A model generated the notes under the pieces. It saw nothing but the letters and a program-made list of their open reading frames with translations, was not told the DNA's origin and did no database searches. Below, in pieces: positions 57,650-64,000 of a stretch of DNA of 64,000 nt; the first letter of the stretch is position 1; each line of letters begins with the position of its first letter. The DNA is from Leptospiraceae bacterium (GTDB taxonomy: Bacteria > Spirochaetota > Leptospiria > Leptospirales > Leptospiraceae): NCBI GenBank assembly GCA_024233835.1, contig JACKPC010000006.1, positions 335,757-399,756 on the forward strand. Direction: 5' to 3'. The translations under genes were made by a program, and so were the position numbers.

Positions 57650-57781
57650 AACCTCTTAAATGGCTTTTTTAGAGGGATTTCCGAAAATCAGGCGAGCTAT
57701 CGGTGCTTCGTTTGTCTCCTGTTTAAAAAAAAGATAGACCGAAAGAGAAAGCTAAATACTTTGTCTTGAAAAGGAAGAAGT

Positions 57782-58489
57782 ATGAAATTTGTGATCTTGA
57801 TCCTCCTGAGTTCTTTGAGTTTTTTTTATTTAAGCTGTCAACAAAAAGAAGATGATTCACAGGTCATCGAAACCTTAGACGGCCATAAAATATCCGTTAA
57901 AAGTTTTAATGCTGCTTACGAAACGGCTATTGAGTCTCTCAGCCGAATGCAAAACATAGAGAAGAAGAATCTACTGGAATTCATTTCCAAAGATGTAAAT
58001 GAAGTTCCGAATGAATTCAAAGCTCTTAACCAGCAATTCCAGAAGAAAAACTTTTATGACAACTACCGGCAAATGATGATGATTAAAATTGTAGCCGATA
58101 AAAATGGATTTACTTCCCGCCCGGACATAAAGAAAATTTTGAAACAGGTGGAAATGCAAACCATATCTTCACTGTATATTCAGGAACAGGTCGAAAAGAA
58201 AATTAAAATTACCGATGAGCAGGCTATGTCCGAGTGTGAAAAGCTCAGAGCTCAGAACAAGGCTTTTGCCTCCATGACAGTAGACAAATGTGTTATGATT
58301 GGAAGAGGTTATTTAAAGAGAGCTGAGTCTGAGAAAATTCTTCCTCGGATTATTGAACGAGTCAAAGAAAGTGTAAGCATTAAGCATAATGAAAAATTCG
58401 ATCTGGAAGAATATATGAAATCTTCCGGTGAAAAAAAGGAAGAGAAGAAAGAAGGTTCAGAAGTTAAACAACCCGAACCGAAAAAGTAA
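57782..58489 (+). CDS. SurA-N-like lipoprotein
   Basis: 235 aa. Signal MKFVILILLSSLSFFYLSC with lipobox. The mature region (FNAAYETAIESLS, LNQQFQKKNFYDNYRQMMMI, SRPDIKKILKQVEMQTISS, LYIQEQVEKKIKITDEQA) looks like the helical N-terminal chaperone part of SurA/PrsA-type proteins, but no parvulin PPIase domain follows; the C-terminus is Lys/Glu-rich and short. Probably an outer-membrane protein chaperone-like factor or a degenerate member. GGAAGAAG ribosome-binding site. Confidence 0.7.
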   Translation: MKFVILILLSSLSFFYLSCQQKEDDSQVIETLDGHKISVKSFNAAYETAIESLSRMQNIEKKNLLEFISKDVNEVPNEFKALNQQFQKKNFYDNYRQMMMIKIVADKNGFTSRPDIKKILKQVEMQTISSLYIQEQVEKKIKITDEQAMSECEKLRAQNKAFASMTVDKCVMIGRGYLKRAESEKILPRIIERVKESVSIKHNEKFDLEEYMKSSGEKKEEKKEGSEVKQPEPKK

Positions 58490-58500
58490 GGCTATTTTCC

Positions 58501-59355
58501 TTGAATAACTATCTAAATGCCTTTCTCAGAAGTATTATAGAAGCCATAACTGAGTTTTTGCCGGTATCTTCTACCGGCCATCTCTATCTTTTTACTAATT
58601 ATTTTCCCTTCCGGGGCCTCGGCGACAATGCAGGCAATCTGGATGATCTCTTCGACATTTTCATACAGAGTGGTGCCATCCTATCTGTCCTGGTCTTATA
58701 CTTCGCTTATCTGAAAAACAAAGTTTTGCTATCCTTTCAATATGTAAAAAAGGAAACAGAAGATAAATCCGGTCTATTTTTTCTTCTATCTGTTGCTGTG
58801 GGTTCTCTACCTATCATGGCTATAGGTTTCTTAGTTCGGAAATATCTCGACGTTTTAAAATCCCAGTCTTATTTGCTTTTGCTTTTAGGCCTGGCCTGGC
58901 TTATTGGTGGAATCGGAATCCTGCTGGCAGAAAAACTATTCAGCAAAAGTACAGAGGAAATAGAAAATTCCGCAGGTCCCACTCTCAAACAGTCAGCTTT
59001 TATCGGTCTCTTTCAGTGTATAGCCCTGATTCCGGGCGTGTCTCGCTCTGCTGCCACTATCATTTCAGCTCGCTCTCTCGGACTCAGCAAAAAAGATTCA
59101 GCCGAATATTCTTTCTTTCTTGCTATGCCGGTTTTGATTGCTGCAAGCTTATATAAGTTATACAAGTACCGGGACATCCTTCACGGAGAAAACCTCCTTC
59201 TTCTCCTATTCGGAACTTTCTTTTCTTTCGTGTTTTGCCTCGCGATCATCAAATGGTTTTTAGCCTATATTAAAAAACACGACTTTTCCCTTTTCGGTTA
59301 CTACCGAATTATCCTTGGTGGAATTGTCATAACCCTGTATCTTCTAAAGAGCTAA
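58501..59355 (+). CDS. uppP: Undecaprenyl-diphosphate phosphatase
   Basis: 284 aa, TTG start with TAAGG about nine bases before. Recycles the C55 lipid carrier for peptidoglycan and O-antigen. Signatures: AITEFLPVSSTGHLYLF (catalytic Glu and Ser) and IPGVSRSAATIISARSLG (catalytic Arg), with about eight TM helices. The gap to the preceding lipoprotein gene is 11 bases. Confidence 0.95.
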   Translation: MNNYLNAFLRSIIEAITEFLPVSSTGHLYLFTNYFPFRGLGDNAGNLDDLFDIFIQSGAILSVLVLYFAYLKNKVLLSFQYVKKETEDKSGLFFLLSVAVGSLPIMAIGFLVRKYLDVLKSQSYLLLLLGLAWLIGGIGILLAEKLFSKSTEEIENSAGPTLKQSAFIGLFQCIALIPGVSRSAATIISARSLGLSKKDSAEYSFFLAMPVLIAASLYKLYKYRDILHGENLLLLLFGTFFSFVFCLAIIKWFLAYIKKHDFSLFGYYRIILGGIVITLYLLKS

Positions 59356-59377
59356 ACAGTGGGAAAAACCCACTGTT
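59355..59377. terminator. Bidirectional rho-independent terminator
   Basis: AACAGTGGG (59355-59363), loop AAAAA, CCCACTGTT (59369-59377), then GTTTT on plus. A perfect 9-bp stem between the convergent uppP and DUF4139 genes; on minus the stem is followed by TAGCTCTTTAG. Confidence 0.85.
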
Positions 59378-59388
59378 GTTTTAAATCT

Positions 59389-61365
59389 CTACTTCAAATT
59401 ATTCAACCAGTTTTGTTTTTTTATGAGTAAGGCATCCTTTTCTTTTTTTATAGACTCTTTTTCTTTCTCATATTCTTTTATTTTCTCCTCACCCAGCATA
59501 AGTTCTTTTACTTGTGCTTTTCTATAAGTACCTTCTTCACCACTATCTTTCAGAGTGGAAATGTTTTTTCTTACATTATCCTGTGACTTCATAGCAGAAG
59601 CGATTTCCTTATCGAGGTTCTGTATTTTCTTCTCAAGCTCATAAATATCCGATTTAATAGTGAATAAGGGTTTTAAAATCTCTAATATACTCTTATCTAA
59701 TTTCTTTGTTTTGTAAAGTTTCTCAGCAACCTGTTTATCCAGATTATCAAGATAGACCTTTCTCTCCCGTAAAACTCTCTCACGTATTTTCAAACTGGCT
59801 TTAGACTTTTTCTGTATAGAGAAACCAAACCGGTATTCCTTTAAAGTCTCTTCCTCAGGTTCCGGACTGTCAAAGAGTTTCATCCCCGTTGTTCTTGTTT
59901 GCTCGATAAGAATTTTTTTATCTTTAGAATCCTTGTTTTCCGCAGTATAAGTAGTTTCTAAAACTTCATAATAGTTTGTACACAGGTATTGTTTTTTAAG
60001 CTGTATGGAATCAAAAGTTTCTATTGTCTTAACTTCTCTTAGAATATTTACTGTTGTATCAATGGCATAAGCAAGGATAATTTCCGATTCCGGAGGACTC
60101 AGGCGAATAATCGCTTCCCCGGAATAATCTTTTCCTTCCATAATAGTTACAGGTCCCGACTCAAGGGTGAAGCCACTGAAGTTTTCAAAACGCAGGGTAA
60201 ATACGGGATTATCCGAAAGTTTAGAATAATTGAAAATAAGGTCTTTCTTATATTCTCCCTCTTTTGAGAAAAGTGGAACCATAGAAGACTTTCCTCGTCC
60301 TATACTGACCGGTTCTGAAAATTTAAATTCAAAAAACTCAGCTTTTGCTTTTCCGCTAATATTAGAAGAGTAGTTATCTACACTATAATCTTCTAATCCA
60401 GCTCCGACTTCATCCTCATCCATTTCCTCAAAACTATCGTCAATAGCATAATCCGCAGGAGAAGCGGAAGGAGGAGGCATTACTCCGGCAGTACGATACA
60501 TCGCTTTCTTTGGCTCCGGGGGTTCCATTTCTCGCTCCAGTCTACCTTCAAAATCAATAGGAGCCTGTATGGTTCTATCTTCTTCTTCCACAACCATTCT
60601 CTCCGGGATATGAGAATGATACAGCTTATAGATAAAGGAAATGGGCATTCCGGCAACTACGGAAAGTTCGACATTCTCAAGGTCTTCTTCGAGAGTATTT
60701 TCAATAATACAAAATCCATATATTCGAAATTGTTTAATTTCTACTTCATCCGGGATTTCAATTCGATAACACATTTTCCAACTCGGTGCCGGGGCCACAT
60801 AGGAGATGGATAGCCTGTGTTCTCCTTCAGAAAGTCTCAAAAGAATCTCTTTTTCCTTTTCACTTTTATTTATATTTTCTAAAAAATAGGCAAGGTCTTT
60901 TTGTTTATCAGTTTCAATATGGTTTACTTTCTCTACATTTCTCAAAGAAAAGAAAATTAAAGAACCATTATCGTCTAAAATAGAAAGTAATTCATCTTCA
61001 GGACTTCCACTTGCAGGATATTGCCAGCCGGCAAAAACTCCTTTCAATTCTTTTCCATCTTTTAGAAGAACTTCAATCCGCTTTCCCGTAAGACCGTTAA
61101 AGATTGCCTGTATACCGGCATTCTGACTCACCTGGAATCCTGTTTTTTTAATCTCCTCTCCTGTATTTCCGGGAGTATCGTATTCAATTCCATAAATTTT
61201 AGCTCCGGCCTGAAAATCTTTGATATGAATACTTTTTAAAATATCATCTATCTCTTCCGTTTTAAAACGCAAGGATAATCGTTTCCCGGTAAAATTTCCT
61301 TTTCTTCGGATAAAACCGATTCCATGTTTATATAAGGTTAAGTGTGTAACGGCTAACTCGGACAT
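59389..61365 (-). CDS. DUF4139-domain protein
   Basis: 658 aa, no signal peptide. N-terminal ELAVTHLTLYKHGIGFIRRKG, then KTEEIDDILKSI, SYVAPAPSWKMCYRIEIP and VSVGRGKSSMVPLF-like (PVSIGRGKSSMVPLFS), characteristic of DUF4139/'mucoidy inhibitor'-related proteins. About 300-350 is an acidic, low-complexity linker (FEEMDEDEVGAGLEDYSVDN). 530-658 is Lys/Glu-rich coiled coil. The role is unknown in this family; cytoplasmic by lack of signal. No operon partner. Confidence 0.8.
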   Translation of the reverse strand: MSELAVTHLTLYKHGIGFIRRKGNFTGKRLSLRFKTEEIDDILKSIHIKDFQAGAKIYGIEYDTPGNTGEEIKKTGFQVSQNAGIQAIFNGLTGKRIEVLLKDGKELKGVFAGWQYPASGSPEDELLSILDDNGSLIFFSLRNVEKVNHIETDKQKDLAYFLENINKSEKEKEILLRLSEGEHRLSISYVAPAPSWKMCYRIEIPDEVEIKQFRIYGFCIIENTLEEDLENVELSVVAGMPISFIYKLYHSHIPERMVVEEEDRTIQAPIDFEGRLEREMEPPEPKKAMYRTAGVMPPPSASPADYAIDDSFEEMDEDEVGAGLEDYSVDNYSSNISGKAKAEFFEFKFSEPVSIGRGKSSMVPLFSKEGEYKKDLIFNYSKLSDNPVFTLRFENFSGFTLESGPVTIMEGKDYSGEAIIRLSPPESEIILAYAIDTTVNILREVKTIETFDSIQLKKQYLCTNYYEVLETTYTAENKDSKDKKILIEQTRTTGMKLFDSPEPEEETLKEYRFGFSIQKKSKASLKIRERVLRERKVYLDNLDKQVAEKLYKTKKLDKSILEILKPLFTIKSDIYELEKKIQNLDKEIASAMKSQDNVRKNISTLKDSGEEGTYRKAQVKELMLGEEKIKEYEKEKESIKKEKDALLIKKQNWLNNLK

Positions 61366-61458
61366 AAAAATCCTCCAAAAATAGACTATACCCTATGCCG
61401 GGTCTGTAAAGAAAAAAATGTATGTTCAAAGTAACAGGAATGAAAACTCGTTTTTTAC

Positions 61459-61486
61459 TTGAAAAACTAACTTTTAACTTTAATGT
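61459..61486 (+). promoter_or_regulatory. Candidate promoter of the caspase-like gene
   Basis: TTGAAA (61459-61464), 16-base spacer, TAATGT (61481-61486). The ATG follows 6 bases after the -10 and no ribosome-binding site exists in between, so this would give a leaderless mRNA. Weak match. Confidence 0.3.
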
Positions 61487-61492
61487 ATTCTC

Positions 61493-64000
61493 ATGAAAGT
61501 CAAACTTCTCCTTTTACTCTTCCTTTGCCTTTCTCTTTTTGCTTCTCCTGAAAAGAAAGATATTTCCAATCAAAGCACAAAGGAAGAAAAGCCCAAAACC
61601 TTCACCTATAAACCTTTTGAGACCAATGCGAAGGGCATGGCCATCGTGCCGGCAAAGAAATTAGGTGTCTGGAACGAGTCGGTTCGGGTGGCCCTTGTAG
61701 TTGGAGTGAGTGCTTATCCCAAAATGAGCGGGCTATCTCCTCTCAAGTTCGGTGCGAGTGATGCAAGGCAGTTTTCGGAAGTCCTGAAACAGGTAGGAAA
61801 ATTCGGTGAAGGAAATGTAATCGTTTTGAACGACGATTTAGGCCAAAGTGATGCTTCTTTGAAACCCACGAAGGAAAATATCCTCCGGGCTTTTAAGACA
61901 CTCGTAGACAAACGACCGGAGGTCTTTCTCTTCTACTTCTCCGGTCACGGCTTCGAGATAAACAATGAAAACGTAGTAGCCCCCTTAGATGCGCTTATGG
62001 GTAAGCGCCTCAGATACTCCCCAGAATGTTTTAAACGTAACAAAAGAAATCATAGAAAAAGCCACTCTGAAAGATGTGCGACAGACCATGGTTTTTTTAG
62101 ATGCCTGCCGGGAAACTCTTCGAGCCGGCAAGGCCGGTGGAGGGAAGTCTTTCTCAGCTGACTTCTTGCCCAAAAGTGTGAAGGAAGGTCAGGGTGTGGG
62201 AGTGCTGGTGGGCACCAATCCCGGGGGCTATTCTTATGAAGACCCGGATCTGGGTGGTGGAGTATTTACGCACTTTCTGATAAAGGGTATTTCCGGTGAG
62301 GTACAGGACAGAGGCGGAGAATACGTGACCTTTAATGACCTCAAGACCTACGTGGAAGAGAAGATGAAGTTCTATACCCGGAACACAAAGGATAGGCACG
62401 AGCAGATTCCTTACTTCAAGGGAGATTTGACGGGAGATTTTCTGATTGCTGTGGGAAGACCCGATAAAACTTTCCGGGTAGAGTCGAGAAAGTTCCGGAA
62501 TTCGGTGGGACTTGCCATTGATGCGAAAATATTACTCGATGGCCAGAACCGTATGCAGAGACTTTCCTTTCACAGCATCACCGAGGGAGGAGAAATTCTG
62601 CCTAACAACCTCGATGGCATCTCCTATATGATCTACGAGCACGGCACAGACAAATTTGTCTCGAAGCAATTTAACGCAGAAGGTGAATTAGAATTTGTGC
62701 ATGGAGTGAAGAAGACCGAAAAAGGCTGGGAGATAAAACGCGTGTATCATGCGGATGAATCCGGTCTTATCCGAAACGCTGTTTTTACAGAAGAGAAGGA
62801 TAAGCAGTCGGGAATACTCTATCAGAGGCTGGAATTTGACTTTAACGGCAATCCCATCTTAAACGAATACCAGGGAAAATTCGATAAATCACCGGAGGGA
62901 GTGTTTATTCCGAGACCCTTAGAGGATAAGGAAGGCATTTCCCGCATCGTACAAAACTTTGATTTGCTGTCCAATAAAACCTTAGAAGAATACTATAATG
63001 CTTCGCGAGAACTAAAGCCCAATAAATTTGGAATAGCGAGGTCGGTCTATGCCTATGATTCCTACGGCAACCCCCTACTCGTTTCTTATTTGAATGAGAA
63101 TTCGGAGCGAGCGACAGATGAATTAGGAATCTCAAATATTGCCTATAAATACGATTATACTGTAAATCCAAAGGGGATGCTTCTAAGTAAAACTTTCTAT
63201 GATAAACAGGAGAACTTAAAACCGGCAGCCGAAGGAATCGCCCGCTATGTATATAAATATAATAAAGCCTGTCTGGAAAAAGAACAACAACGCAGGGGAG
63301 GTTTTGATTCCCATTATAAGGAATGGAGCCAATACAAACATGAAAATCATTTATCCGGGAAACGGGAATGTCTCGAATTAGAGGAATATTATATTACAAA
63401 AGACAAAAAGATTGCCCGGGAAAAGCTGAAAGGTGATTGGCAAGGCATCGCACGCAAAGTTTATAAATACGATAAGAATTGTTTGAAAGCAGGGAAAAAA
63501 AGTTATGAATGCTATGCTATCCAAGAGTATTACGGTAAAGACGGAAAGCTCAAAGAGAATCGTATTGGCATCGCACGATATGTCTACCGGTGCGATGAGA
63601 AGGGAAACAGGACTCTCGAAGAATATTACGATAAAGACGAAAAGCTAAAAGAGGATAGTTCCGGCATCGCACGCTATGTCTACAGGTACGATGACAAGGG
63701 AAATAAGATATCCTCTAAATATTATAATAAAGAAGAGATAGAAGTTAGTCAATATAGACAAGACTCGGATAAATCAAATAGGTTCTGGTTTTCTCCTGAG
63801 AGAAACTATGTGTTCCAGGAGAACTTAGAAAGAGCTTTCGAGGAAAGGTGGGTTTCCCGGCCAGAGGGCAAGCGCGGGACGAAAGAAGCTCAGGCTGAAT
63901 TCAACAGTGAAGATTCAAAACCATCTCCCCCGAAAAAGGATAAAGATATGGTCAAGGAAAAGATTTCCTACTACGTAGTCACCGGGGGAGAACACCATAT
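61493..64000 (+). pseudogene. Caspase-like (C14) secreted protein with YD-like repeats, frameshifted; runs off the window
   Basis: First frame 61493-62161 begins with a signal peptide (MKVKLLLLLFLCLSLFASP) and the caspase p20 part: ALVVGVSAYP, LKFGASDARQFSEVL, and catalytic His152 in FLFYFSGHGFE. At the GGG run 61999-62001 homology moves to the next frame, open to the window end (over 660 codons): VSASDTPQNVLNVTKEII, TMVFLDACRETLRAGK with the catalytic Cys codon at 62106-62108, VLVGTNPGGYSYED, then from about 63000 repeats of LEEYYxxxxxLK..GIARxVYxYDxxGN. One extra G explains the break. It may be a true pseudogene, phase-variable, or a sequencing error. The frame-2 ATG at 61989 has no ribosome-binding site. 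Confidence 0.85.

Noticed and set aside
57650..57781. Small gene or strong terminator between mfd and the SurA-like gene
   Set aside because: Only a weak CCTCT/AGAGG pairing around a T-run was seen, and no open frame with a start and ribosome-binding site.
61995..62010. Programmed ribosomal frameshift in the caspase-like gene
   Set aside because: The sequence CTTATGGGTAAGC has no X-XXY-YYZ slippery site and no clear downstream pseudoknot; a one-base indel explains it better.

Overview
The window (about 38-42% GC by eye) looks like a chromosome segment from a Leptospira-like spirochaete. Pointers are many large lipoproteins with relaxed spirochaete-type lipoboxes (FSQC, LYSC, IFYNC, VNC), a Gram-negative envelope toolkit (kdsA, uppP, a DUF374 acyltransferase, MBOAT, SppA), a fused B12-dependent acyl-CoA mutase (IcmF), monomeric NADP isocitrate dehydrogenase, and degraded leptospira-style surface-protein remnants. 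The family-level assignment is an inference. No rRNA, tRNA or CRISPR array was seen.

Layout. 0-7.6 kb (minus): a surface-lipoprotein array. An N-terminal fragment at the left edge is a near-identical paralogue of the 4626-7616 gene. Between them lie a Calx-beta-like lipoprotein and a Big_5/RCC1 lipoprotein, separated by REP-like palindromes. 7.9-9.4 kb (plus): an AAA-ATPase-like/PD-(D/E)XK protein, whose decayed paralogue sits at 43.2 kb. 9.6-18.1 kb (minus): a compact housekeeping run of LOG protein, rpmB, nth, thioesterase, release-factor-like rescue protein, icmF, pyrG and kdsA. 18.2-25.8 kb (plus): envelope and signalling genes (DUF374 acyltransferase, sppA, MBOAT, lipoprotein, PP2C phosphatase, rsgA, 7TM-DISM histidine kinase). 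25.9-33.6 kb: two divergent transcription units forming an acyl-chain metabolism locus (KAS II-like, fused CoA-transferase, KAS III-like and lipoprotein on minus; hotdog protein, two SDRs and DedA on plus) with no acyl carrier protein in sight. 33.7-43.1 kb (minus): monomeric isocitrate dehydrogenase and two giant lipoproteins.

43.1-51.3 kb is a gene graveyard. It holds a frameshifted and truncated AAA-ATPase-like gene, an orphan HExxH fragment next to a PDZ-like lipoprotein, a MORN-repeat gene with an in-frame stop, an Rpn-family nuclease with heptad repeats, tails of three unrelated genes, an internally deleted IS4-type element with intact terminal inverted repeats, a response regulator cut off by that element, and two envelope proteins preceded by the remnant of a tandem copy. 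51.4-59.4 kb (plus): a stand-alone protein resembling the cytoplasmic domain of flagellar FlhA, then hisD, panC, mfd, a SurA-N-like lipoprotein and uppP. 59.4-61.4 kb (minus): a DUF4139 protein. 61.5 kb to the right edge (plus): a caspase-like protein with a long repeat region, whose reading frame is broken exactly between the catalytic His and Cys motifs.

The strongest leads for undescribed biology are the divergent KAS/CoA-transferase/SDR locus, the orphan FlhA-domain protein, and the split caspase-like gene with its GIARxVYxYD repeats.
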